Below, one piece after another: positions 6,959 through 15,654 of a stretch of DNA of 36,772 nucleotides. Origin of the DNA: Lapidilactobacillus achengensis (lineage in GTDB: Bacteria; Bacillota; Bacilli; Lactobacillales; Lactobacillaceae); the NCBI RefSeq assembly GCF_003946655.1, contig NZ_RHOV01000022.1:1-36772 (forward strand), given 5' to 3'. Each line of letters starts with the position of its first letter. Position 1 is the first letter of the stretch. A program made the position numbers and the translations under genes. The notes below the pieces were generated by a model. That model saw only the letters and a list, made by a program, of their open reading frames with translations. It was not told the DNA's origin and made no database searches.

Positions 6959-7798
6959 GTGAAGAAACGCTCGCAGTTAAAGAAAATCATTTTACTGGTC
7001 GCGATCCTGAGTTTGGTTCTGGTCTTGACCGGCTGTTCTAATTTGAATGAGCCAATTACCAAGAGTAGCGCGGGATTCTGGGACCATTATGTCCTGTACC
7101 CCTTCTCTTGGTTTATCTTGAAGATCGCTTCGATCTTAGGCAACAGCTACGGCTGGGCCATCGTGGTCTTTACGATCATCGTGCGGATCGTGTTGTTGCC
7201 GCTGAACCATTTCAGCACCAAGAACATGAAGAAGCAACAGGAGATCCAACCAGAATTACAAGCGCTCCAAAAGAAATATTCCGACAAAGATGTGGAAACA
7301 CAGCAGAAGTTGCGGAGTGAGACCCAGAAATTGATGTCCGAAGCTGGCGTCAATCCCATGATGGGTTGTTTGCCAATGCTGATCCAGATGCCATTCATGT
7401 ACGCCTTGTACCAGGCGATCTGGCGCACCGAGGCGTTGAAGCAAGGGACGTTCCTCTGGATGCAATTAGGGGAGAAGGATCCCTACTACATTATGGCGAT
7501 CCTGGCCGGTTTGTTCACGTTTTTGAGCACCTACATCAGTAACCTGTCCATGCCGCAAAGTGGTTCGACGGGTAAGATCATGATGTATGTGATGCCGTTG
7601 ATGATCATCATCCCCGCTTTGAATATCGCTTCGGCGATGTCCCTGTACTGGGTTGTTTCCAACGCGTTCCAAGTGGTTCAGACGTTGATCTTACAAAACC
7701 CATTCCAAGCGAAACGGGAACGGGAGGCCAAGGAAGCGGAAGCCAAGGAGAAAGAGAAGGCTTTACGGCGCGCCTGGAAACGAGCGCGGCGCCGCTAA
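6959..7798 (+). CDS. yidC: Membrane protein insertase YidC (lipoprotein form)
   Basis: YidC inserts membrane proteins with or without the Sec translocon. The 279-residue frame begins at a GTG (6959) with GAGGG upstream. The signal peptide ends in lipobox LTGC (residues 22-25), so the mature protein is lipid-anchored, as in Gram-positive YidC. The conserved hydrophobic groove region begins at YGWAIVVFTIIVRIVLLPL with its key arginine. The motif NPMMGCLPMLIQMPFMYALY and three further helices follow, then a charged basic tail. The start lies 23 bp after rnpA. Confidence 0.95.
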   Translation: MKKRSQLKKIILLVAILSLVLVLTGCSNLNEPITKSSAGFWDHYVLYPFSWFILKIASILGNSYGWAIVVFTIIVRIVLLPLNHFSTKNMKKQQEIQPELQALQKKYSDKDVETQQKLRSETQKLMSEAGVNPMMGCLPMLIQMPFMYALYQAIWRTEALKQGTFLWMQLGEKDPYYIMAILAGLFTFLSTYISNLSMPQSGSTGKIMMYVMPLMIIIPALNIASAMSLYWVVSNAFQVVQTLILQNPFQAKREREAKEAEAKEKEKALRRAWKRARRR

Positions 7799-7822
7799 TC
7801 GAGAAAGGGGTCGCTCAACATT

Positions 7823-8710
7823 ATGGCACAGTATGAAGGAGTTACCGTGGCCGCGGCAGTTGAAAAAGGTTTAACTGCCTTGGGCCTGGAGGAAACAGAA
7901 GCAACGATCACGATCCGCCGCAAAGAAGCGAAAGGTTTCTTAGGCTTAGGGCGCAAAACCGCCCTGGTCGAAGTCGAGATTTCGGCGGAAACCGTCGCGC
8001 GGCGGCAAGCGGCGCAGAAGAAGATCGAAAAAGAAATGCGGCAAAATATCCGCACCGACGCGCAAAATGATCCGCAACGGCGCAGTGGCCAGCCAGCCGC
8101 TAAAGCCAGCGCGCCGACGCCTGCGTCAGCGACCGCAACCGCGGTCAAACCAGTGACACCAGCGCCGGCCGCGCCAGTGGCCCGCCCCGCGGCGCAACCA
8201 GCACCGGTCGCAACCGCTGAAACTGAAAATCGCAATGACGAACAAGCCGTCAAAGACTTGGCCTTATATTTGACTGATCTGACCCAACGCTTAGGCGCGC
8301 CATCTTTGGTGCGGATCGATCGGAAAAGTGATGACCGCCAAATCGTCTTTCATTTAGATACGGCGAAAGAAGGACTCCTGATCGGCAAGCATGGTCGCTC
8401 GATCAATTCCTTGCAGTACATCAGTCAAACCTTCTTTAATCACCGCGGCCGCACGCATCAGGCGATCGTGCTCAACGTTGGCGATTATCGCGAGCGCCGG
8501 GAACGCGTTCTGGCCTCAGTCGCCAAGCGCACCGCCCGCAATGTGATCGCCGATCATCAAGCGGTTTATTTGGATCCAATGCCGTCCTTCGAACGCAAGC
8601 AGATCCACACCTTGTTAGCGGACAGCCCCTATGTGGAAACCTATTCCGAAGGGGTCGATCCCGAACGCTATGTGGTGGTTGTCCCGCGCAAAACCGTTAA
8701 ATTACCATAA
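7823..8710 (+). CDS. jag: RNA-binding protein Jag/KhpB
   Basis: 295 residues. The N-terminal Jag_N domain has the motif KGFLGLGRK (about 38-46). A low-complexity Ala/Pro/Thr linker (about 92-135) comes next, then a KH domain with the GKHG loop (IGKHGRSINSLQYI). The C-terminal R3H domain is RNVIADHQAVYLDPM with FERKQIHTLL. KhpB acts with KhpA as a global RNA chaperone linked to cell division and elongation in streptococci and lactobacilli. AAAGGGG precedes the ATG. The gene usually leads into mnmE, but here 10.3 kb intervene. Confidence 0.95.
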   Translation: MAQYEGVTVAAAVEKGLTALGLEETEATITIRRKEAKGFLGLGRKTALVEVEISAETVARRQAAQKKIEKEMRQNIRTDAQNDPQRRSGQPAAKASAPTPASATATAVKPVTPAPAAPVARPAAQPAPVATAETENRNDEQAVKDLALYLTDLTQRLGAPSLVRIDRKSDDRQIVFHLDTAKEGLLIGKHGRSINSLQYISQTFFNHRGRTHQAIVLNVGDYRERRERVLASVAKRTARNVIADHQAVYLDPMPSFERKQIHTLLADSPYVETYSEGVDPERYVVVVPRKTVKLP

Positions 8711-8721
8711 TTCACGCTACC

Positions 8722-8776
8722 AAAAAAGAGTAGGTCCCGCAGAAGTTTATTTCTGAAGGGTCCCACTCTTTTTTAT
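8722..8776. terminator. Bidirectional terminator between jag and the 8783 gene
   Basis: AAAAAAGAGT pairs with ACTCTTTTTT, with inner GG-TCCC/GGG-TCC pairing and an AGAA/TTCT inner stem. T-runs on both strands suit two converging genes. Confidence 0.8.
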
Positions 8777-8782
8777 TATGGC

Positions 8783-9265
8783 TCATTCTGATTTGATTGG
8801 TAAGTCCCGGCGCTGATCATACTTGGTGGCGTCGGTATAGTTCTCCTGTCTCGTCGCGCCCTGACCACAAATTTCCGCTCCGCTGACAAGGTAATAATTC
8901 TTGATTGGCGTGTTTGTCCCGAACTCTCGATTGATGGTATCGGTAATATCAAAATGGACTTGGCTATTCTGTTTGAAACTGAAAACTTCCATGATATAAA
9001 TATAGGCGTCATTACCAGATTGGGTGCCATCCACGACGAAGATCCGCCGATGCTTGCTGATATCAGCGTCACCCTTGAGCCACAAGCGATTATCCTTTTG
9101 AACAAGCTCGATTTGATCAAGTTTATCTAGGGCGATCACTTTCTTGGTGCTTTCCCGATAGCGCAACATCAAGTAACCACCTGCCACTAGCAATGCAATC
9201 ACGCCCACGAAGGTTAGAAGAATCTTGAGACCCCGATACTTGCCATGGCGCTTTTTCTTATTCAT
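8783..9265 (-). CDS. Membrane-anchored extracytoplasmic protein, unknown function
   Basis: 160 residues. A basic N-terminus (MNKKKRHGKYRG) and one hydrophobic helix (about 14-34) are followed by an extracellular part with no family I recognise. It lies 60 bp downstream of the ABC-FtsX-type gene on the same strand and is probably co-transcribed, which suggests a role in the same export or envelope-stress function. The ATG at 9265 has AAAGG 12 bp upstream, a little far. One cysteine is present (AEICGQG), so no internal disulfide is expected. Confidence 0.75.
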   Translation of the reverse strand: MNKKKRHGKYRGLKILLTFVGVIALLVAGGYLMLRYRESTKKVIALDKLDQIELVQKDNRLWLKGDADISKHRRIFVVDGTQSGNDAYIYIMEVFSFKQNSQVHFDITDTINREFGTNTPIKNYYLVSGAEICGQGATRQENYTDATKYDQRRDLPIKSE

Positions 9266-9325
9266 TGAGCTTCAAACCTTTCTGGACAAGCGATTATTTT
9301 AGCGTTCAGTCGCTTAAATACTTGA

Positions 9326-11482
9326 TCAGTGATTCAAATAATACTTCAGGTTCTTCTGCTTGACCCCACTGATCCCCCACAAGATCGAGATCAACAGCAT
9401 CATCACGACCAGGAGGAACAACGCCCCAATATTTTCGGGAGCGAACAGGTAGATAAACAAGCGGGCGCTACTTAATTTACTTAGCAGAAAGCGATTGAGT
9501 AAGGCGCAGATACCGCAAGAAATAAGGAAGTAAGCGCCAAACAAGAGCCCGTTCTCCAATGCGATCACTTGGAAGATATCTTTGCGCTGATAACCCAGGC
9601 TGTATAAAATCGCCAATTCACGACTACGGCCGTTGATATAACTCTTATTCAAGAAACAGATCAAGACACCGGCAATCAAAGCAATCGCCACAGAACCACC
9701 AATCAGGTTCCAAATCAACCGCTGATAGATGGCGCCCAGCTCACCATGGCGGAGATCTTCCTGAGAAGTGATCTTGTAAGCGGGGTACTTCGTTTGTAAT
9801 TGTTTCGTCAACTGCGGGACGTCGGTGTCGTGAGCAGCCACGATCAACATTCCTTGATAGCCGGTACCGACAGCCTGCTCGTATTGCGTGTAACTCGCGA
9901 TGAGGCTCTGGCTGACCGCGGCGGTAGCCTCATCCTCAGTCAGGAGATCACGATAAAATTGGTAGGTTTCCTTATCTAGGTAGACGGTCTTTTCATCTTC
10001 AGCGGCATAACCCACATAAATTGGGTACTTAGCGCTCAAACCATGGGCATAGTCGGTATTGTAAACGCCAGCGATTCGGTAGTGATGTTTCTTAGTTTGG
10101 CGATTTTTCCGAACATTTAGGGTTATGGACTTCCGCAAGACTTGGCGCAGATCCGTGGTGTGGTACTTCTGCAAGACAAGGACGTCAGGAATCAAGATCT
10201 CGTCGCTGCGATCATGGGGATAGTTCCCTGCGACGAGGTCAATGTTGGCTTCATTGAAGTCGCGAATGACTCGTTGGGGCGTGGACGACATGTTGAATTC
10301 AAAGGTGATCTCATCAAGCTTATTATTCAGCCGTTGATAACGTTGGATCAACGGGTCGAATTCTGCCGCTAAATAGGTCAATTTGAGTGTGTTCTGATGA
10401 GAATCATATAAGTTGACCCCACCTGGATTGAAGGGCGTCACACTTGCCACCCCGGTCAACTTACGCGCCGCGGTAAGGTCGGCCTGGGAAAACCCGATCC
10501 GCTTGCCATCGAAGGAACTCACAATGCCCTCCTTACGATAACGGGCATGGGTCTTTCGATTCAGATCTTGCGTATTCAGTGTTATTGCCCGCTCACTGAT
10601 CCCGCCGAATGAATTCTTAAAGGATAAGGTCGAGCTGGCGCGAAAAGCCGTAAAGCTTAGAATAAAGGCAGAAATAATAATAATGATCGGGATCGCTAAG
10701 AAAAATAAACGCCGCTTGGTATGGCGGAGATTCGTCCAGGTATAGCTGAACAGATGTTTCTTGGCGGCCGGAGGGATCGTCGTTGGTGTCGCTGAGATGA
10801 TCTCCCTTGAAACGTCATCTGGCGCCTCTTCTGGTCGGCTGCCCTTTGTCAAAATCAATTGCTGGTCTTGTAATTGATAGACCACGTCGGCGAACTCCGC
10901 CACCTGCGGATCATGGGTAATGATCAGAATCATGATTCCTTGTTGGCGTAATTGATCCAAGTAGGTCATCGTCATTTCGATATTCTCTTGGTCAAGGTTA
11001 CCGGTGGGTTCGTCCAGCAAGAGAATCTTCGGTTTAGCGATCACCGCGCGGGCGATGGCCAGTCGTTGTTTCTGACCACCACTTAAGTCAGCGACGATCG
11101 CCGTCTTGAATTGGGTCAACTTCATGGTAGCGAGCACGGTTTCGATCTGTTGGTCCGAATAATCGCCAGACAAATGTAAATTGTCGTAAACCGTTAAGTT
11201 CTCCAGCAGTTTGTAATCTTGGAAGACCATCCGCATTTCTTGTTCGCGAATGATCGCCCACTGCTTCTTGGTCAGTTCAGCCGCATTGTGCCCCAGTAGC
11301 TGATAATGGCCTTGATAATCGTTATCCAGGCCGAAAAGAATATTGAACAGCGTGCTCTTACCACTGCCGCTGGGTCCGATCAAAGCATAGATTTTCTGAG
11401 GTTCGGTGAAACTGGCATTGGCTTGGTCCAGCACCACTTGCTGCTTGTATCGTTTCGAAAGTCCGGTCAATTCAATCATCAT
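9326..11482 (-). CDS. ABC transporter, ATPase fused to MacB/FtsX-type permease
   Basis: 718 residues. The ATPase domain carries Walker A GPSGSGKST (36-44), Q-loop VFQDY, signature LSGGQKQRL (133-141), Walker B ILLLDEPTGNLD and H-loop ITHDP, a LolD/MacB-type nucleotide site. The permease has a first helix at about 252-275, a large extracytoplasmic domain to about 590, then three C-terminal helices: the MacB/FtsX topology. Such proteins transmit mechanical force rather than pass a solute through a pore, and in Firmicutes often act in peptide resistance or lipoprotein export. The substrate is unknown. AGGTGA precedes the start. Confidence 0.88.
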   Translation of the reverse strand: MMIELTGLSKRYKQQVVLDQANASFTEPQKIYALIGPSGSGKSTLFNILFGLDNDYQGHYQLLGHNAAELTKKQWAIIREQEMRMVFQDYKLLENLTVYDNLHLSGDYSDQQIETVLATMKLTQFKTAIVADLSGGQKQRLAIARAVIAKPKILLLDEPTGNLDQENIEMTMTYLDQLRQQGIMILIITHDPQVAEFADVVYQLQDQQLILTKGSRPEEAPDDVSREIISATPTTIPPAAKKHLFSYTWTNLRHTKRRLFFLAIPIIIIISAFILSFTAFRASSTLSFKNSFGGISERAITLNTQDLNRKTHARYRKEGIVSSFDGKRIGFSQADLTAARKLTGVASVTPFNPGGVNLYDSHQNTLKLTYLAAEFDPLIQRYQRLNNKLDEITFEFNMSSTPQRVIRDFNEANIDLVAGNYPHDRSDEILIPDVLVLQKYHTTDLRQVLRKSITLNVRKNRQTKKHHYRIAGVYNTDYAHGLSAKYPIYVGYAAEDEKTVYLDKETYQFYRDLLTEDEATAAVSQSLIASYTQYEQAVGTGYQGMLIVAAHDTDVPQLTKQLQTKYPAYKITSQEDLRHGELGAIYQRLIWNLIGGSVAIALIAGVLICFLNKSYINGRSRELAILYSLGYQRKDIFQVIALENGLLFGAYFLISCGICALLNRFLLSKLSSARLFIYLFAPENIGALFLLVVMMLLISILWGISGVKQKNLKYYLNH

Positions 11483-11528
11483 TACTCATTTCACCTGCGC
11501 TAATCTGTGATCGATCGCTATCTAAAAA

Positions 11529-11550
11529 GGAGCCAAGCTAATTTGGCTCC
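11529..11550 (-). terminator. Terminator ahead of the ABC-FtsX gene
   Basis: GGAGCCAA/TTGGCTCC with a 6-nt loop, followed on the minus strand by TTTTTAG. It probably ends the transcript of the 11752-13727 operon, since the next gene starts only 47 bp further on. Confidence 0.75.
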
Positions 11551-11670
11551 GCAATTCAAAAGCTGGATCTGATCAATTACTTCACAATAAAGTGTAGCAT
11601 TAAAATCGTTACCAGTAAACGCTTTCTCGGGATTTTATTCAGCTAATATTGTTCATTAACGAAGGCGTAA

Positions 11671-11724
11671 CTATCGAAATGGGTGGAATATCACAAAATT
11701 GTGGTGATATGCGCCACCCAATAG
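11671..11724. repeat. Long imperfect inverted repeat behind the 11752 gene
   Basis: Nested stems CTAT/ATAG, GGGTGG/CCACCC and ATATCAC/GTGATAT. It lies 28 bp after the 11752 stop codon. There is no T-run, so a 3' stability structure or protein site is as likely as a terminator. Confidence 0.55.
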
Positions 11725-11751
11725 TTTTATTGAGGCTTAGGGATCCGCAAG

Positions 11752-12426
11752 TTAGTCTCGGTTGATCATCAGTTCGAGTTGGGCAATGGCTCGATTTTCT
11801 ACTGGCGGCACGATCGCGAGTAGGTCATGAGGTTTCAATTTGAAATGGGCGGTTTGCCCAGGTAATAGCTGGGTGCCCCAGCTTGGGCCGTCCGTAGAAG
11901 TCGTTTTGTTCTTGGATACAACTTGAACGAGCAAAGCGAACTTGGTTGAACTGTTCTGATTACGGCGCCAAGTAATGGTGTAGTCACCACTGGCAATTTC
12001 CGCCCCCGCTAAATAATTCCCATAGGTATTTGTCAAGATACACTGACCAGCGGTGAACACCAACGGGCTAAAGCGGGCGGGCTTGAATTGAACCCGCCCG
12101 CTTCCCTGGAAAGACAAGTGTTCAGCGGGATTGTAGAATTGATTCTCCAAGCGTTGTCCACTGGCGAGACCGTTAACGCGCCCGCCAGTAACGCTGAGAT
12201 CATAGTAACCTGGCGGGAAGTCCTGACCAGCTACGCGCTCTGCCACCGCTTTAGAAGCTCGGGCTTGATAGGTAAACGGTTTGGCGGTATTCTTCGCCAC
12301 GCTACGTAAAAGTGAAGCGCTGTTCTGATTCAGATACTTGTGGTAGAGGCGTCCACCAAGACAGATCAACAATAGCGTGACCACCACCCAGAAGAGCCGT
12401 CTGCGTTGGCGTTCTTGGGTCTTCAT
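11752..12426 (-). CDS. Membrane-anchored extracytoplasmic protein of an ABC operon
   Basis: 224 residues: a basic start, one transmembrane helix (about 12-28), then an extracellular domain rich in beta-type sequence with Gly/Tyr motifs (PPGYYDLSVTGG, GNYLAGAEIASGDYTI). I do not recognise the family. The start overlaps the ATPase gene stop by 4 bp (ATGA), so the two are translationally coupled. This points to an accessory sensor or effector of that transporter. A fragment of a paralogue, sharing FALLVQVV(S/A)KN and GPSWG, is found at 15157-15232. Confidence 0.78.
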   Translation of the reverse strand: MKTQERQRRRLFWVVVTLLLICLGGRLYHKYLNQNSASLLRSVAKNTAKPFTYQARASKAVAERVAGQDFPPGYYDLSVTGGRVNGLASGQRLENQFYNPAEHLSFQGSGRVQFKPARFSPLVFTAGQCILTNTYGNYLAGAEIASGDYTITWRRNQNSSTKFALLVQVVSKNKTTSTDGPSWGTQLLPGQTAHFKLKPHDLLAIVPPVENRAIAQLELMINRD

Positions 12427-13046
12427 TGCAAATGACCCTCTGCCATCTCATAAACCACATCGGCTAGAACAGCCAGATCTTCTTGGGAATGACTGGCGAT
12501 CACAATTGTCGCGCCGCGTTTCTTCTCGGCCAAAAGAATCTCACGGACCTGCTCAACACCATCGGTATCGATCGCGTTGGTTGGTTCATCCAGGAGGATC
12601 AAATCCGGGCGTTCAAAGATTGCTTGGGCGATGGCCAAACGTTGGCGCATCCCCAATGAGAATTTCTTGACGATTCGTTGATCGGCTGGATCCAGACCGA
12701 CCCGCCGGATCGCGGTTTCAATGTCAGTATCAGATGCGACTTTCTTGATTCTGGCCAGTAGTTGCAAGTTCCTCATGGCGGTATGTTCTGGCAGCAGGTT
12801 ATCATTTTCAATCAGAATGCCTAGACTTGGTGGGAAATCAATTTCGTCGTGAAGTGTTTGGTCGTTGATGATGATCTTACCCGTGTCGATATTGATCAGT
12901 CCAGCGATTGCCCGTAATAGCATTGTTTTGCCGGCGCCGTTCTTACCACGAAGGCCATAGATGTAGCCAGCTTCAAAGTTGACGGAGATCCGGTCCAAAA
13001 TAGGTTGCCCTTTGATTGCTTTGCTAATTTGTTTGACTTCGATCAT
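12423..13046 (-). CDS. ABC transporter ATP-binding protein
   Basis: 207 residues, one nucleotide-binding domain: Walker A GKNGAGKTM (about 35-43), signature FSLGMRQRLAIA, Walker B LILLDEPTNAID and H-loop ASHSQ. The short form and the FSLGMRQR variant are typical of ABC-2-type export systems (bacitracin or lantibiotic immunity-like). It is preceded by the permease gene at 13059-13727 with a 12-bp gap and overlaps the next gene by 4 bp. Probably non-functional if the permease is truly truncated. Confidence 0.88.
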   Translation of the reverse strand: MIEVKQISKAIKGQPILDRISVNFEAGYIYGLRGKNGAGKTMLLRAIAGLINIDTGKIIINDQTLHDEIDFPPSLGILIENDNLLPEHTAMRNLQLLARIKKVASDTDIETAIRRVGLDPADQRIVKKFSLGMRQRLAIAQAIFERPDLILLDEPTNAIDTDGVEQVREILLAEKKRGATIVIASHSQEDLAVLADVVYEMAEGHLQ

Positions 13047-13058
13047 CTTGATCCTCCT

Positions 13059-13727
13059 CTAAATTAAATCCATTTGTTCAAACCGTCTTTGACCCCAAGC
13101 CAGCGCTGCGATGAGGACAAGCCCCAGTGTAAGCCAATAGGATCCGGGCTGACTGATCCGACTAGCCATCAACGCGTTGGGAAAGAGGATCAGCGTCCAG
13201 GGACTGCGATAATCGATTCCTGTAATTGAAAGCGAGACAAGCACGTATATATTGAGCCCAAGATAACCGATCAAAGGGGACACATACAGGGAAATAAGAA
13301 ATTGGATCGAGAACAGCACTAGAAAGGTCATTAAAGACAAAGCCAAGTTTGGCAAATCAAGCGGCCAAAGTGGGAATTGCCGGATTGCCCGCGTCAGCGT
13401 ATAGACCAGTAATAAGAAGATTAGGATACCCATTTGACTGAGGATGCGGTGGCAATAAAGTTGCCAATAGGAGATCCGGCGACCAGCTTGGCGCACGATT
13501 CGTTGCGCATAAGGCCCGTGCAGCCGAGTATTGATGAAATCCAATTGAATCGCCGTTGTTAGGATAATGGGAAAAAGCCAGAGCCGCATTAAGTATTGAT
13601 TGGCCGCGATTGGCAACCCGTCAGTGAAGAAATACGCTTTCCCTGACTCTAAACCGGAAAAAGTACATCCATAGATAATGACCGGGATGATCGCGGCGAT
13701 TAGCCAGCATGATGATCGTGATCCCAA
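13059..13727 (-). pseudogene. ABC-2-type permease, 5' end lost
   Basis: 222 residues with about six hydrophobic helices, partner of the 12423 ATPase. The apparent start (13727) lies inside antisense sequence of the facing ABC exporter gene, and the first residues MGSRSSC look like read-through. Real permease sequence seems to start at about WLIAAIIPVIIYG, which is the second half of a first helix. No ribosome site is seen. I infer a deletion or inversion that removed the promoter and N-terminus. If another start is used, the protein could still be made. Confidence 0.65.
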
Positions 13728-14836
13728 TGTTGTTCAACAAACAGTTAACGGCAGTGACGAAGCGTATCTCCGCCTCAAACCAGGAGTTGATCGCCTCCTT
13801 GAATGATTGGTTGGGCGGGCTGTTCGAGTTGCGTTGGAATGGGGCGGCCAAGAAACTTTGGACCCGGATCAGCCCTAAAGCCAAGGCGTTAGAAGACAGT
13901 TATGTCAAGAATGAGACCGTGGATAGTTGGATCGGCTTCTTTGGCAACATTACCGGGACGATCTCCCAATTCGCCCTGATTCTATTGGCCAGTTATCTGT
14001 CTACTCGTGGTCTGGTCACCACCGGGGTCGTGGTCAGTGTCGGCGATTTCATTTATTTGATTTTTACTGGTTTGGTGACTATGAGCAATAACATTACCAG
14101 TCACATCTCAGGTAAGGCAATCAGTGAGAAGTACCAGCACTTGTTGCAGACGAAGCAACCTGCGGACACGGAGACGAACAAACAAGTGTTAGCTGGTCAG
14201 CCCCAGCTGGTTAAAGTCGCTGATTTGAGTTACGAATATCCGAATAAGACGATCAAATTCCCTGATTTCACCATCAAAGAAGGCAGTAAAGTGGCGATCG
14301 TTGGCCCCAGCGGTGTCGGGAAAACCACGTTGATGGAGATCCTGAGTGGTGAACTGACCGGTTATCAAGGTGTCGCCCAGATCAATGACCTGGATATAAA
14401 GAATATCGATCAAGAATCACTGCGCGAGAAAATCGGGATCATCCCCCAAACCAGTCACGTGTTCAAGACCACGATCGCCGAAAATGTGCTCCTGTTTGAT
14501 GAAGGCCTCAAGACCGAACTAGCGCCAACGCTGGAGAAAGTCAACTTAGCGGCCACGGTCCAGGGCATGACTGACGGGGTCGAAACCGTGGTCGATCCGG
14601 CCAATGGCACCATGTCTGGTGGCGAGATGCAGCGGATCTCCTTGGCCCGGGCTCTGATTCGCGGCAAAGAATTTCTGATCATGGACGAGGGGACTTCAGC
14701 TTTAGATGAAGCCAACGCCCGTGACATCGTTCAGCGCCTATTGAACCAACCAGAGATCACGCTTCTAATGGTCACCCACACCAGCGATCATCAGTTAGTG
14801 GCCCAGTTTGATCAAGTCATCAAATTAGGAGCTTGA
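13709..14836 (+). pseudogene. ABC exporter (membrane-ATPase fusion), 5'-truncated
   Basis: 375 residues remain. The frame begins in the middle of a transmembrane domain: its first 35 residues align with about residues 170-205 of the intact 539-residue exporter at 26826-28445. The ATPase half is complete: Walker A GPSGVGKTT, signature MSGGEMQRISLARA, Walker B FLIMDEGTSALD. About 170 N-terminal residues, promoter and ribosome site are missing. The cut point coincides with the 5' cut of the opposite-strand permease at about 13.71 kb. Confidence 0.8.
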
Positions 14837-15073
14837 GTTTTGGCTCGCCTGGGCACTGCTCTCGCCGAAAGTCAGCCCAGATTACATGGCGGTGACCGAT
14901 TTACGAGAGAATCTCCTCACATTGGCAAGGGTCACGGGGCGCGTTTAACCCAGTCATTTCGTCCAATTCCAGTTAGAATATTTGCTTAGATAGATGCGTA
15001 CAAAATTCCAATGAAACTTCGAAAGAAACTTCGAAAGAAACTTCGAAAAAAATTCCAATGAAACTTCGAAAAA
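14837..15073. other. Spacer with 12-bp direct repeats
   Basis: No gene seen. Four copies of GAAACTTCGAAA stand at 15013-15024, 15025-15036, 15037-15048 and 15060-15071, and ATTCCAAT occurs before the first and before the fourth. The TTCGAA centre is palindromic. The array touches the strong hairpin at 15074-15130. Confidence 0.6.
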
Positions 15074-15130
15074 AACAGAGATTCTTTCAAGGCAGCAATC
15101 GCAAAGCTTGCTGTCTTGAGAATCTCTGTT
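15074..15130 (-). terminator. Strong hairpin terminator, minus strand
   Basis: A 12-bp stem AACAGAGATTCT/AGAATCTCTGTT with a second stem CAGCAA/TTGCTG inside. T-runs follow on both sides (TTTTTTTCG on minus, CTTTTATG on plus). It lies just downstream of the gene fragment at 15157-15232, so it is probably the preserved terminator of that lost gene. Confidence 0.75.
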
Positions 15131-15156
15131 CTTTTATGTACCCAAGCGGCATTTGG

Positions 15157-15232
15157 CTGGGGCCCCCAACTTGGGCCGCCCGTAGAAATCGTTGCGTTCT
15201 TGGCAACAACTTGAACGAGCAAGGCGAACTGG
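15157..15232 (-). pseudogene. Fragment of a paralogue of the 11752 protein
   Basis: Translated on the minus strand, this gives QFALLVQVVAKN then a GGPSWGPQ end. It matches KFALLVQVVSKN and DGPSWGTQ near the C-terminus of the 11752 product. Similarity stops on both sides, and no full reading frame surrounds it. It is a remnant of a duplicated ABC-operon gene. Confidence 0.7.
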
Positions 15233-15261
15233 GAGTCAGACCTTCAACATCAGAGTCACAA

Positions 15262-15314
15262 AAACACGCCGATTGGTACCGATCAACAGGCAATCGGAAC
15301 TAATCGGCGTGTTT
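15262..15314 (-). terminator. Terminator behind the 15334 fragment
   Basis: A 13-bp perfect stem AAACACGCCGATT/AATCGGCGTGTTT with an inner CCGAT/ATCGG stem. On the minus strand TTTTTGTG overlaps its end. It lies 19 bp after the stop of the gene fragment at 15334-15432. Confidence 0.75.
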
Positions 15315-15333
15315 CCTGTTGCTGCTTCCGAAA

Positions 15334-15432
15334 TTAAGCTTGGTTCTCCTGGAGCCGCGCGCGAAGTAGGTAAGTGATGATCAGCAGGATCAGTTGGTTA
15401 AACAGCGCCCACAGCGAGCTCACCCCGAATTT
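15334..15432 (-). pseudogene. C-terminal fragment of a membrane protein gene
   Basis: About 32 codons read AKFGVSSLWALFNQLILL, then IITYLLRARLQENQA and stop at 15334-15336. The hydrophobic helix with a basic tail and the intact downstream terminator indicate the end of a former membrane protein gene. Upstream it runs into family A/B repeat sequence (15433-15506). The family is unknown. Confidence 0.55.
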
Positions 15433-15506
15433 CGCAGCGCAAGCCGCGGCCAACCTACTTTTGCTAGGTTAATGCTCAAAGTCAACCCGTCCGTTGCGCT
15501 CCGCAC
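15433..15506. repeat. Fused family A 3' end and family B right half
   Basis: 15433-15455 matches the 3' end of family A (CGCAGCGCAAGCCGCGG, then CAACCTACTTTT-like). 15461-15506 matches the right arm of family B (GCTAGGTTAATGCTCAAAGTCAACCCG and CGCTCCGCAC parts). Their direct junction shows that the two families recombine or insert into each other. Confidence 0.65.
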
Positions 15507-15524
15507 TCTTTCTTGTCGCAACAA

Positions 15525-15553
15525 TTGATTTTATAACCGAATTAGTGTAAACT
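15525..15553 (+). promoter_or_regulatory. Predicted promoter of the blaI-like operon
   Basis: TTGATT (15525-15530), 17-bp spacer, TAAACT (15548-15553). The ~100-nt leader to the ATG at 15655 is AT-rich. BlaI-type repressors usually bind dyads near their own promoter; GTGTAAACTTAG overlaps the -10, but the symmetry is imperfect. Confidence 0.4.
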
Positions 15554-15654
15554 TAGCTTAGAAAATATTATTACGGCATAAGCTGTTTAAACGACGATAA
15601 AGATTATTCAAATCGTTGGCTGGACAGAGCCAAAAAAATTTGGAGGTTTTGATC

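Noticed and set aside
15262-15314. T-box or riboswitch upstream of the blaI-like gene
   Set aside because: The perfect stem is explained as the minus-strand terminator of the neighbouring gene fragment, and lies before the predicted blaI promoter.
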